Origin: Lantana camara
Taxonomy: Eukaryota; Streptophyta; Magnoliopsida; Lamiales; Verbenaceae
Reading direction: 5' to 3'
DNA: 64,000 nucleotides
Assembly: GCA_037501455.1 (NCBI GenBank)
Contig: CM074858.1
Location: 20,200,501-20,264,500, forward strand
The notes under the pieces were generated by a model that was given only the letters and a program-made list of their open reading frames with translations, did no database searches and was not told the origin of the DNA. Position 1 is the stretch's first letter; each line of letters opens with the position of its first letter. The position numbers and the translations under genes were made by a program. Below are positions 1-10,042 of the stretch, in pieces.

Positions 1-144
1 ACTTAAGTAACGAGCTACAAACCATCGGTGAGTGTTGAAAGTTTTGGTGCCGTTTAGGGTTAACAAACGACAAGGCAAGATTGGTTGTTAGCTCTTTGGG
101 TGTTTCTTCAAGATGAGATGGAAGACATTGTCGATGTGGGAATA

Positions 145-149
145 GAACA
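145..149. repeat. Target-site duplication of element E, left (GAACA)
   Basis: GAACA directly precedes the first TG of the 5' LTR and is repeated at 8681-8685 directly after the last CA of the 3' LTR. Five base pairs is the usual duplication for LTR retrotransposons. Confidence 0.95.
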
Positions 150-1111
150 TGTAACGCCCCGATTTTCAGACAGTCAGGTACGCTTGACACGTGTGGGTTT
201 CGAGCGTTAGGACTTTATTTTATTAATTTCGTTTATTCAATTTAAACGTGTTATATTAATTCTTATAAATTATTTCCAACATGGTTACGTGAAAATTATA
301 TGAAATTCCTTTCGTTTGAGAATTCTTGTATAAATGGAACTTAATTGTTACATGAATTAATTGTCCAATTTGATTTAATTGCCAAATTGTCCGTAATTGC
401 TCATTTCCTTTTCTTTAAGGACCTAATTGCATGAATATGTTAAGGGACCTAATTGATCATTTCCAAACCTTAGATACCCAATTGCATAACTTATAGAACT
501 TTAGGGATTTGATCATAAATATTGCATATTTCCTCAAATATATCGGTATACACATCTCTCTCTCAATCATCATTTTTCATTTCATGTCAATCATCCCATA
601 TTTGCTACCCTTGCTTACCGATCCAAACCTCAACCAAGAGAAGGAGGGATTTCATCATTTCGTGCCCAAATCTTTGAGGAATTGGAAGTCTTAGGCCATC
701 ATCTTCATCATATCTCCATCTTTTCTTCCCCTTCTTTCATTCAAGGTAGGGATGAATATATATGATTTCTTGATAATTATGTATGAAGCTAGGGTTAGTG
801 TTTAAGCTTGCCAACTTGATTAATTGATGTTAGGAGTATGATTTCATGCTTTTCGCTTGAATTTATGGTTGAATTCTTGTAGAATTTGGAGTTATATGCT
901 AAACTCAATTATGAGCTTGAAATAGATGATTTGTGATGATCAAGCATGATTTAAGTGTTTATGTTAGATTTTATTATATCTTAGGTATGCTAGCATGTTT
1001 CCTTCGTGATTTATTGCAACTAAGATTGAATTATATGAGTGTTGATGAGTTTGGCAATCATTTCGTGCCTCCCCTGTTTCGTCCCTTGTTCCTCTGCAGC
1101 TTCTGTAAAAT

Positions 1112-1313
1112 GGGAACGTCCCTTCCCGTTCCCTTTGTAATTGGGGAACGGCCCTTCCCATTGATTTGAATAAAATGCAGGCGGCGAGGAGGGGAACGAC
1201 CGTTCCCACTTTGTCTCACAGACGGGAACGGCTGTTCCCATCTTCGGGGAGCATTTCGGGACTGGGGAACGACCCTTCCCATTTTGCACTAAAACCTGGA
1301 ACGGCCGTTCCCA
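1112..1313. repeat. Array of six GGGAACGGCCGTTCCC-like palindromes (E 5' LTR)
   Basis: Six perfect or imperfect 14-16 bp palindromes start at 1112, 1144, 1192, 1224, 1265 and 1298. The ideal unit is GGGAACGGCCGTTCCC. The sequence between units is not itself repeated, so selection or turnover seems to act on the palindromes. Each holds two inverted AACGG half-sites. Confidence 0.9.
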
Positions 1314-1802
1314 GGCTCCTGGAAGTGCAGAAACATTCTGCACAAAATTACAATGTTAGCCCCTCGATCCGATGATTTATTTGACCCCGAATTGCTATTA
1401 TATGATCCAATATGTACTGAAACAACATGTTATCATGCTACATTGTGTATTGCTTGATGTCTCGTGTATGATCATGCCGTTCGTCATTATATGGAATAAT
1501 GTCGTTGAATTATAGTCTCATGCACGCACATTGTCCCGTTTCTTGTCCAGTTATTCTCCAGGGCGGAGATTGTGGATCATGAGCACGTTCACGCATTCAT
1601 GAGTCGTGTGTCACCTGTCAGGTGAGGTTTAATTTCTAGTTATGTAGAACCTATATAACCTTTACGTGATTTTTGGCCAAAGGTATTTATATTTGTAATT
1701 TCATGAAATCACGTATCATTTCAAGTTATGTTATTGTTCATGAATTAAGCAAGTAGGTTATGTTAGTGTTCACGAATCAAGCAGGCCATGTTCATGAAAG
1801 CA

Positions 1803-2110
1803 AGTACGTGCGTTCTCCTGGCCAGGCTCTCCTTAGTGAGGGTGCTGGGCTGGTCTTCAGGCTGGTGGTTGTCCGTCCAATCACAGGAAGAACAATACCC
1901 TATCGTGTACGTGTGTTCTCTTGGCCAGGTCCTTCTTAGTGAGGGCGCTGGGTTGGTCTTCGTGCTGGTGGTTGTCTGTCCAACCACAAGAAGAACAAAG
2001 CCCTATCGTATACCTGTGTTCTCCTGGTCAGGTTCTCCTTAGTGAGGGCGCTGGGCTAGTCTCAGGGCTGGTGGTTATCCGTCCAACCACAGGAGGAATA
2101 AACCCTATCG
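1803..2110 (+). repeat. Three tandem ~103-bp units in E 5' LTR
   Basis: Units begin near 1808, 1911 and 2014 and share a run of the type TGTTCTCCTGGCCAGG, then a CTGGG block. Each unit contains a potential hairpin with stem GTGGTTG/CAACCAC and loop TCCGTC (or TCTGTC). Unit 1 has a G-T pair and unit 3 has an A-C mismatch. The array is repeated in the 3' LTR. Confidence 0.9.
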
Positions 2111-2855
2111 TGTTACAAGCAAGCCATGTATTGATTGCATGATTTCCATTCCATGAATGTGCTAATTGATTACACTATCGCACGATTGCACGATAATTGA
2201 ATTGCATGATCACCTAATGATTAACAAGTAAACAAGCATGTTCTTGTTCAATTGGAATTAGGTTAGAGACCGGCCTCACTCGTCGGAGCCATGTATCGAT
2301 TGCATGAAAAGAACAAGTATTTAATATTGATAGTTGTATTCTCGGGCGAAGCTTTATTAGTATTAAACTTATATATTATCTTTTACAAATCTTTACCCGA
2401 GAATATAACTTGCATGTTATCTGCACTAATACGTATATAAACCCCTCACTCGGTCTTCACAGACTGACACCTCCACCTTTCAGGTATTGCAGGTGCACGC
2501 TAGGCGGGAGTCGAGTCGAGTCCAGTTTATGTAGTCGAGTCAACCATGGTTCGTGGAATGATAGTTATTGTTGTTATTGGTTTATTTGGAGATGATAATG
2601 TATTGATGTGATAAGTTAGATTATATTTTATTTGGTAACTGGGAAATATCATGATATGTCAAATTGATACTATTGAATTATGCTTCCGCTTTATTATGTC
2701 GCATTTTCGAGTTATCCCGCCTAGCTTGTCGTGTATTGCATTGTCACCCGTTCGCTATAGGTTGGTTCATGTACGGATTGGCCGTTTCGTATGTGGATTG
2801 ACCTATAGTGCGGGGGTGTGGTACCTCCACGTGTTAAGGGGTTCTACATCTAAGG

Positions 2856-2867
2856 TGGTATCAGAGC
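2856..2867 (+). other. Primer-binding site of E (initiator tRNA-Met)
   Basis: TGGTATCAGAGC begins seven bases after the 5' LTR end. It is complementary to the 3' end of plant initiator tRNA-Met, the usual minus-strand primer of plant LTR retrotransposons. Confidence 0.93.
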
Positions 2868-3240
2868 CCGGTTGCAAAACCGAGGCTCTCGTGTCGTGTC
2901 ATGTCGAGTCTAGGTCGTACGGCATAGGAATTACTTGACAATTTGAGAGTCCTGCATTTTATTTGAACTTCCTGACCTACTTGAATTCATTGAAGTACTC
3001 GAAATTATTTGATAACTTGTGCCTTGCATTGATTTCTGCTATTAATTGTTAATTAATTGATTTTTGAATCGTTTGAACTTATTTGCTCGACGTGTTTTAT
3101 TCCAAGCATTGATAAATTAATTGTTGCATTGTATATTAAATTATCGATGGTATCAATTATGTGACAATTATGTGACATGAGCACGCTTCACCCCCATGCA
3201 TTTATTTTCAAAAGTAAGTTGTGAGTGACAGGTTTTGGAA

Positions 3241-3384
3241 ATGTACGAATCAAGACCGGAGGATTTTGAAATTGAAGAAACTGATCAACCGTTTGAATCA
3301 AGCTTGCAATTCGGTCAACCAAGAATGGACACCGGAATCGAGCCCAACATTTCTACGGTGCCAGGTTCTTCAATGCATTCATAA
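3241..3384 (+). CDS. Short acidic open frame at the start of the E interior, possible gag remnant
   Basis: An ATG-initiated frame of 47 codons lies about 370 bp after the primer-binding site, where gag would begin in an autonomous relative. The product starts MYESRPEDFEIEETDQPFES and is rich in Glu and Asp. It has no zinc knuckle and no recognised domain. Its position and composition suggest a leftover gag N-terminus or a small accessory protein, but it could equally be chance. No neighbouring frame continues it. Confidence 0.3.
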   Translation: MYESRPEDFEIEETDQPFESSLQFGQPRMDTGIEPNISTVPGSSMHS

Positions 3385-5630
3385 GCACGTGCATCAATGC
3401 TGTTAATTAATTGTTTCTCATTTACAAATGTTGCTCTAATTGTATTTGAAATTTCCTACTTGATGCCTTGGATAAATGTTCAAATTATTTATATCATTTA
3501 CATTTCCTTACTTATAAGTATATCTTCAAGTTGATATAATTATCCCAACGTGTTGCATTTTAATTGCTAGTATGTATATTCTGTGTATTAGCATTTTAAC
3601 CATCATGCATTATTTAGTGTTTACTGTTAATAGGCTCTCCTTATGCTCTGCACCATCCTTGCTTCTATTTTACCAACTTGAATTTAAAGAAGAAATTTCT
3701 GAATCATTGGGTATCAGGTTGGGAACCGGGTCATTTGATTTTGCTTGAAACTTAGAAATGTTTGGGATTGTGAGAATTTACCGATCCAGGATTTAGTAGA
3801 AGCAGGTATGCTGTAAATATTCGGAATTTTAGAAATTGGGAAATGATGATAAGTTCAAGCAGATAAAAGTTCAGTGGGTCTTTCAAACTTCAGAAACTAT
3901 TCAGCCTTTTGGGGTTCAGTAAGGGTAGGAGAAAGAACTTTTCTTGCCTCGGATCAGGCTGTCGACTTGACAAATATGAATCTGGAAGCAGTAGGTGGGA
4001 AGCACAGGATATGGCATTTTCACGAGTAACAGAAGGGTTGTGGGATGTTGGAAATTTCAATATCAAAAAAAAAAAAAGGGTGCCAGTTGGTGAGCTTCAA
4101 GTTGAGTTTATCCTAACAGGAAAGATTAGAAAAGAATCATTACTCAAAATCTTGATTACTACCAAGTAGGACGAGGAAAAGGTTACGGGAATTGAACCAG
4201 CAGAGAAGCTTGCAAGTGGGAAAGGACGGAACACATTTAAAGAATAAGAAAATTCTATTATCTTAAGGGGGAGAGCCGGTCTGGGAATAAATCTAAACTA
4301 GAAGCTAGACGGTCTTCGGGAGAGTTGGGAATTTAAGTAAACCGTGTCTTCTTGGAATCCTCTATCAGAACCATGTGAAAGAAGTTTTCAATTAGCTAAA
4401 CCTTTTCTCCCTCTTACCTAAAGAAAAGTCCCATCATCGACAGTACCTTTGTCCCATGATCATTTTCAAAAAAGTGAGTACACCGTCTGTAGTCCTCCGG
4501 TAGCTTCAGGATATCAGTTGACTCAGTAAATAGAAAAGGATTCAGTTTGGGTGATATTTGGAATCAATCTCAAGTTGTGGTAGGTTAACTCCGACAAGAG
4601 TTTTCTTACGAAGTTATTACTGATACCCTAGAGATGCCTGTAAATGCACACTGTGTTTTCATCCGTGCTGTCGCCGTCATCTCCATAAATATACCAGTTA
4701 CCATGAACACTTTGGAAAGGTGGAAGAGTGATTGATCCTCTCCTTCAAGATATTTCACGGAATTGGTAGGTATGTCATCAAACTTCTGGGATCAATTGGA
4801 AGGCGTTTCACTAGGACCTGATTCTTTCGGTTTCTATGCAAGTGTGCTTGCTGAATTACTCTCACGGGATGATAACCTTGGTCCTTCTGTAATAAATATC
4901 TGCCGTATTGTTAACTAAAGGAGTAGGAGCTCAACCTTAGGATTTCAAATAAAGAGTTTAAGATCTTTGCTTGGGGAAAATGTTTCACTTTGATTACGAA
5001 GGTCGAGAAAATAATAAAACTTGTTCTATCTGTTTGTCGGATAAGAACTTGCTTGGAGCCCCAAGTCAGTCTTTTATGCTTAAACATACAACTACACTAT
5101 GACAAGAAACTCAGGGTTATTTTTCATTTCAAAGTCTGAAAGTTAATGTGAGAATCAATACAAGAAGGGTTCAACCGGTGTATCTGGGATTTAAACGAGT
5201 TTGAAGACGCGGTGATTAATGATGATTTACGGATTATGTTAGAAAATAGTACAAAGACGGAGACGATTATCAGAAATGGGAATGTTGAACCGTAACGGTA
5301 TCGAGCAAGAGAAATCTCAACTAAAGAATCAAGTATTCCACCAAATTACTTCAGTTCCAGAACTCTAATCCTTGGTGAACGGTACACTTAATCATGCATA
5401 CCACAGGCATCATTATTTGATCATTATCGTTGTCTTGTTATTTCTGTACATTACTCCTGTCTATGATTAATTATTTATTATTATTATTTTGTTATTCGTG
5501 TATATGATTCGTTGTTTATTATTAATTGTTATGTGAACAATTAGTTGTATAAATGATAATTTTACTTGATCCTTGTGTGTTACTTGCAAATCTTTATCTA
5601 AGTGTTTGCTTGAATTTTAACTTTGCGTGC

Positions 5631-5737
5631 ATGAGAGACGGGGATTCTCTTGGGGTTATCAAGAGACGGGGTTCTCTTGCTACTTGCTCGGGAGACGGGG
5701 TTCTCTCGTTAGCTGTTTGAGAGACGGGGCACTCTCA
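5631..5737 (+). repeat. Tandem hairpin array in E (four units)
   Basis: Four hairpins with loop CGGGGT or a close variant lie about 230 bp before the polypurine tract. Examples are CAAGAGA/TCTCTTG (5660-5679), CGGGAGA/TCTCTCG (5689-5708) and TGAGAG/CTCTCA (5718-5737). The outer stem pairs change together between units. Element D has a matching array. Confidence 0.8.
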
Positions 5738-5962
5738 TTATTTTCAACTACTTGTTAATTTGTTCTAGTGGAAGGTTAGATTTTCTTTCGAGAGTTAGAC
5801 TCCGGAAAGTTGAGGGTTGTGAATTCACACATGGGAGGATATTGTGGATCGAAGATCTCTTTCGAACTAATCCCTGACGGGGAGTAGGTAACCCGCGTGG
5901 GATGAACACGTAAGAGCCAATTAAATTCCAAGAATTCAGGACATGGAATCCGAGGACGGATT

Positions 5963-5981
5963 CTCTTAAGGGGGAGAGAGT
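5963..5981 (+). other. Polypurine tract of E
   Basis: The purine-rich run AAGGGGGAGAGAG abuts the 3' LTR start and fits the plus-strand primer site. It is preceded by TTCTCTT, the same arrangement as in element D. Confidence 0.9.
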
Positions 5982-6943
5982 TGTAACGCCCCGATTTTCA
6001 GACAGTCAGGTACGCTCGACACGTGTGGGTTTCGAGCATTAGGACTTTATTTTATTAATTTCGTTTATTCAATTTAAAAGTGTTATATTAATTCTTATAA
6101 ATTATTTCCAACATGGTTACGTGAAAATTATATGAAATTCCTTTCGTTTGAGAATTCTTGTATAAATGGAATTTAATTGTTACATGAATTAATTGTCCAA
6201 TTTGATTTAATTGCCAAATTGTCCGTAATTGATCATTTCCTTTTCTTTAAGGACCTAATTGCATGAATATGTTAAGGGACCTAATTGATCATTTCCAAAC
6301 CTTAGATACCCAATTGCATAACTTATAGAACTTTAGGGATTTGATCATAAATATTGCATATTTCCTCAAATATATCGGTATACACATCTCTCTCTCAATC
6401 ATCATTTTTCATTTCATGCCAATCATCCCATATTTGCTACCCTTGCTTACCGATCCAAACCTCAACCAAGAGAAGGAGGGATTTCATCATTTCGTGCCAA
6501 AATCTTTGAGGAATTGGAAGTCTTAGGCCATCATCTTCATCATATCTCCATCTTTTCTTCTCCTTCTTTCATTCCAGGTAGGGATGAATATATATGATTT
6601 CTTGATAATTATGTATGAAGCTAGGGTTAGTGTTTAAGCTTGCCAACTTGATTATTTGATGTTAGGAGTATGATTTCATGCTTTTCGCTTGAATTTATGG
6701 TTGAATTCTTGAAGAATTTGGAGTTATATGCTAAACTCAATTATGGGCTTGAAATGGATGATTTGTGATGATCAAGCATGATTTAAGTGTTTATGTTGGA
6801 TTCTATTATATCTTAGGTATGCTAGCATGTTTCCTTCATGATTTATTGCAACTAAGATTGAATTATATGAGTGTTGATGAGTTTGGCAATCATTTCGTGC
6901 CTCCCCTGTTTCGTCCCCTGTTCCTCTGCAGCTTCTGTAAAAC

Positions 6944-7145
6944 GGGAACGGCCCTTCTCGTTCCCTTTGTAATTGGGGAACGGTCGTTCCCATTGATTTG
7001 AATAAAATGCAGGCGGCGAGGAGGGGAACGACCGTTCCCACTTTGTCTCACAGACGGGAACGGCCGTTCCCATCTTCGGGGAGCATTTCGGGACTGGGGA
7101 ACTACCCTTCCCATTTTGCACTAAAACCTGGAACGGCCGTTCCCA
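6944..7145. repeat. Palindrome array in E 3' LTR
   Basis: This is the counterpart of 1112-1313. The unit at 7056-7071 is a perfect GGGAACGGCCGTTCCC. Those at 6976-6991 and 7024-7039 are near-perfect. Several differences between the two LTRs fall inside palindrome units. Confidence 0.9.
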
Positions 7146-7634
7146 GGCTCCTGGAAGTGCAGAAACATTCTGCACAAAATTACAATGTTAGCCCCTCGAT
7201 CCGATGATTTATTTGACCCCGAATTGCTATTATATGATCCAATATGTACTGAAACAACATGTTATCATGCTACATTGTGTATTGCTCGATGTCTCGTGTA
7301 TGATCATGCCCTGCGTCATTATATGGAATAATGTCCTTGAATTATAGTCTCATGCACGCACATTGTCCCGTTTCTTGTCCAGTTATTCTCCAGGGCGGAG
7401 ATTGTGGATCATGAGCACGTTCACGCATTCACGAGTCGTGTGTCACCTGTCAGGTGAGGTTTAATTTCTAGTTATGTAGAACCTATATAACCTTTACGTG
7501 ATTTTTGGCTAAAGGTATTTATATTTGTAATTTCATGAAATCACGTATCATTTCAAGTTATGTTATTGTTCATGAATTAAGCAAGTAGGTTATGTTAGTG
7601 TTCACGAATCAAGCAGGCCATGTTCATGAAAGCA

Positions 7635-7942
7635 AGTACGTGCGTTCTCCTGGCCAGGCTCTCCTTAGTGAGGGTGCTGGGCTGGTCTTCGGGCTGGTGG
7701 TTGTCCGTCCAATCACAGGAAGAACAATACCCTATCGTGTACGTGTGTTCTCTTGGCCAGGTCCTTCTTAGTGACGGCGCTGGGCTGGTCTTCGTGCTGG
7801 TGGTTGTCCGTCCAACCACAAGAAGAACAAAGCCCTATCGTGTACCTGTGTTCTCCTGGTCAGGTTCTCCTTAGTGAGGGCGCTGGGCTAGTCTCAGGGC
7901 TGGTGGTTGTCCGTCCAACCACAGGTGGAATAAACCCTATCG
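7635..7942 (+). repeat. Three tandem ~103-bp units in E 3' LTR
   Basis: Same array as in the 5' LTR. Here the units near 7814 and 7916 both have an intact GTGGTTG/CAACCAC stem around loop TCCGTC. Confidence 0.88.
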
Positions 7943-8680
7943 TGTTACAAGCAAGCCATGTATTGATTGCATGATTTCCATTCCATGAATGTGCTAATTG
8001 ATTACACTATCGCACGATTGCACGATAATTGAATTGCATGATCACCTAATGATTAACAAGCAAACAAGCATGTTCATGTTCAATTGGAATTAGGTTAGAG
8101 ACCGGCCTCACTCGCCGGAGCCATGTATCGATTGCATGAAAAGAACAAGTATTTAATATTGGTAGTTGTATTCTCGGGTGAAGCTATATTAGTATTAAAC
8201 TTGTATTTTATCTTTTACAAATCTTTACCCGAGAATATAACTTGCATGTTATCTGCGCTAATACGTATATAAACCCCTCACTCGGTCTTCACAGACTGAC
8301 ACCTCCACCTTTCAGGTATTGCAGGTGCACGTTAGGCGGGAGTCGAGTGGAGTCCAGTTCATGTAGTCGAGTCAACCATGGTTCGTGGAATGATAGTTAT
8401 TGTTGTTATTGGTTTATTTGGAGATGATAATGTATTGATGTGATAAGTTAGATTATATTTTATTTCGTAACTGAGAAATATCATGATATGTCAAATTGAT
8501 ACTGTTGAGTTACGCTTCCGCTTTATTATGTCGTATTTTCGAGTTATCCCGCCTAGCTTGTCGTGTATTGCATTGTCACCCGTTCGCTATAGGTTCGTTC
8601 ATGTACGGATTGGCCGTTTCGTATGTGGATTGACCTATAGTGCGGGGGTGCGGTACCTCCACGTGTTAAGGGGTGCTACA

Positions 8681-8685
8681 GAACA
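8681..8685. repeat. Target-site duplication of E, right (GAACA)
   Basis: Matches 145-149 exactly and marks the return to element D. Confidence 0.95.
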
Positions 8686-9518
8686 CCTAGATGAAGAAAG
8701 ACTTTATCCAAGTTTCAGAATCATATATCATGGATTGCTTTGGGAAGTGCTTAGCACCACGATCACTCAACGAAACTCTGAGGTACATATCTAATTGACA
8801 AACGAACCATGGACAACTCCTTGAAGATGAGCAGACTAAGATTTAACACATAAATGAGAATTCTTGGGAGAAACTGAAGATGATTCTAGTTGAGCAAGAA
8901 TTACGGTGTAGTAAGGGGTTTGGTGATAAACGAGCTTTGCTGAGTTACCACTTTATGAAAAGACTCAAGACAAAGAGGTTCCGATGATGAGGGTTGCATC
9001 ATTGTCGGCTTAAACAACTCCTACTGCATGATCCCGACTTTCCTATCAAGATTTTTACACTTTGGTTAACGGTACGCCAAGCATTCATGGTATTTGCATA
9101 CATGCATCGTTTAAATACTCTTACCTCGTTTTGCTTGTTGTGGGTGATGACTATTGTTGTTTTAATTGTGATAACTTGGATACCTGACCTAGTATTTGTA
9201 ACTTGAAATTTCTACTTGTTATGAACTATTGCTGAAATGAATAAGTTATGTACTTATGTGAACTATTCATGCTTATGTGATTTAAAACTCTTTTGATTGC
9301 TCACTAACTTCTCATATAACATATATACATACTGTAACCCTGTTTTATAGGGATTCCATCGCGATATCCCCCTTGAGTTGAGGTATGAGCATTGAATCTA
9401 TACTCAAGGGACACCGATATCAGTTGTATAAGGTACACCAAACATGCATCGCATACTTTTCGTAAAGTGTTACTATGATGTGTGTATGTATGAATAACTG
9501 ATCAGTGGATTTATGTGT

Positions 9519-9770
9519 AAGAGAGACCTTAGGTTCCCTCTTCTTACGTGTTGGAGAGATGTAGGATTCTCTCTATTTATGTAGTAGAAAGATGCTGGAT
9601 TCTTTCTAAGTTTTATGCACGAGAGATGTTGGATTCTCTTGTACTTAGATATTCAGGGATGCTGGATTCTCTTGAATTTAGGGGTTTGAGGAATGCTGGA
9701 TTTTCTCAAACTAGAATGTTGGGAGATGTTGGAATCTGCCCGACTTAGGTTGAGAGACGGGGTTCTCTCT
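9519..9770 (+). repeat. Tandem hairpin array in D, eight units with conserved loop
   Basis: Eight short hairpins follow one another every 30-40 bp. Five share a TGCTGGAT or TGTTGGAT-type loop. Stems include TAGAAAGA/TCTTTCTA (9585-9608), ACGAGAGA/TCTCTTGT (9619-9642), GTTTGAGGAA/TTTCTCAAAC (9684-9711) and GTTGGGAGA/TCTGCCCGAC with one bulge (9718-9744). The last unit uses the CGGGGT loop found in E. Stems differ in sequence but keep pairing. Confidence 0.85.
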
Positions 9771-10019
9771 TTTATATGTGCTCGAGAAACGGGTGCAGTT
9801 GCAGCTATCCGATCATGGGAATGACAGTCCGAGTTCGAAACAACTAACGGATCAAGTACTCGCATGGACCTCGACGATAACAAGACATTCTAAAGGAGGT
9901 TCGATGTAGATGACCGGAGTAAGCCTCACCATTAGAGTTATGATCTCACGCGAGTTCGGGAGAAGGGTTAGAGCACTACAACTCGAGGATCTACATTTTA
10001 GCAGTGGAACCTGGGGACC

Positions 10020-10042
10020 AGGTTCTCTTAAGGGGGGAAGGT
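10020..10042 (+). other. Polypurine tract of D
   Basis: AAGGGGGGAAGG, preceded by TTCTCTT, directly abuts the TG of the 3' LTR, with the same layout as in E. Confidence 0.88.

Larger units (their letters stand above)
150..2848 (+). repeat. 5' LTR of element E
   Basis: The LTR starts TGTAACGCCCC and ends TTCTACA. It contains a palindrome array (1112-1313), three tandem units of about 103 bp (1803-2110), a donor-like CAAG|GTAGGG with GT at 746-747, and an acceptor-like pyrimidine tract plus CAG at 2481-2483. Open frames inside the LTR overlap on both strands and are explained by the repeats, not by genes. Confidence 0.92.
2849..5981 (+). other. Internal region of E, no gag-pol
   Basis: This 3.1-kb interior between the LTRs holds the primer-binding site, a short acidic open frame (3241-3384), an anonymous 86-codon frame (3909-4169) that resembles nothing I know, the hairpin array (5631-5737) and the polypurine tract. 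The stretch from about 3400 to 5600 is AT-rich with scattered stops in all frames. I see no reverse transcriptase, integrase or protease motif. Confidence 0.8.
150..8680 (+). mobile_element. Complete non-autonomous LTR retrotransposon E (LARD-like)
   Basis: E is a structurally complete element of 8,531 bp: two LTRs of exactly 2,699 bp (150-2848 and 5982-8680), a tRNA-Met primer-binding site, a polypurine tract and perfect GAACA duplications. The internal region (about 3.1 kb) has no gag-pol frame; its longest open frame is 86 codons with no family resemblance. Long LTRs and a long non-coding interior fit the large retrotransposon derivative (LARD) class, which needs proteins from a related autonomous element. 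The LTR pair differs by a few tens of scattered substitutions with no net length change, so the insertion is moderately young. Its tail structure resembles that of host element D, suggesting both belong to one broader group. Plus orientation follows from PBS on the left and PPT on the right. Confidence 0.9.
5982..8680 (+). repeat. 3' LTR of element E
   Basis: The LTR runs from TGTAACGCCCC to GTGCTACA and has exactly the length of the 5' LTR. The donor-like GT is at 6578-6579 and the acceptor-like CAG at 8313-8315. It also carries the palindrome array and the 103-bp tandem repeats. Confidence 0.92.
8686..10042 (+). other. Internal tail of element D, non-coding as far as visible
   Basis: This 1.36-kb stretch continues D after the E insertion. 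Its frames are short and I recognise no protein domain. It contains a long-range hairpin at 9363-9421 (GATATC and CCCTTGAGT pairing with ACTCAAGGG and GATATC), then the hairpin array and the polypurine tract. Confidence 0.65.

Noticed and set aside
964..1343. Overlapping open frames on both strands in the E LTR (and at 6772-7207)
   Set aside because: They are produced by the palindrome array, which reads open in several frames at once. Both strands give similar GRSPFP-like repeats and there is no domain.
1788..2142. Open frames with repeated LVVV/RPTT motifs in the E LTR
   Set aside because: The period equals the 103-bp tandem repeat; the frames exist on both strands and lie wholly inside the LTR.
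2856..2867. Possible tRNA gene fragments from the repeated TGGTATCAGAGC strings
   Set aside because: Each sits next to an LTR end and is the short primer-binding complement of tRNA-Met. No cloverleaf or A/B boxes are present.
9519..9790. Array of short repeats considered as a CRISPR-like or minisatellite locus
   Set aside because: Units are not identical direct repeats with unique spacers. They are degenerate hairpins inside a retrotransposon interior in plant-like DNA.
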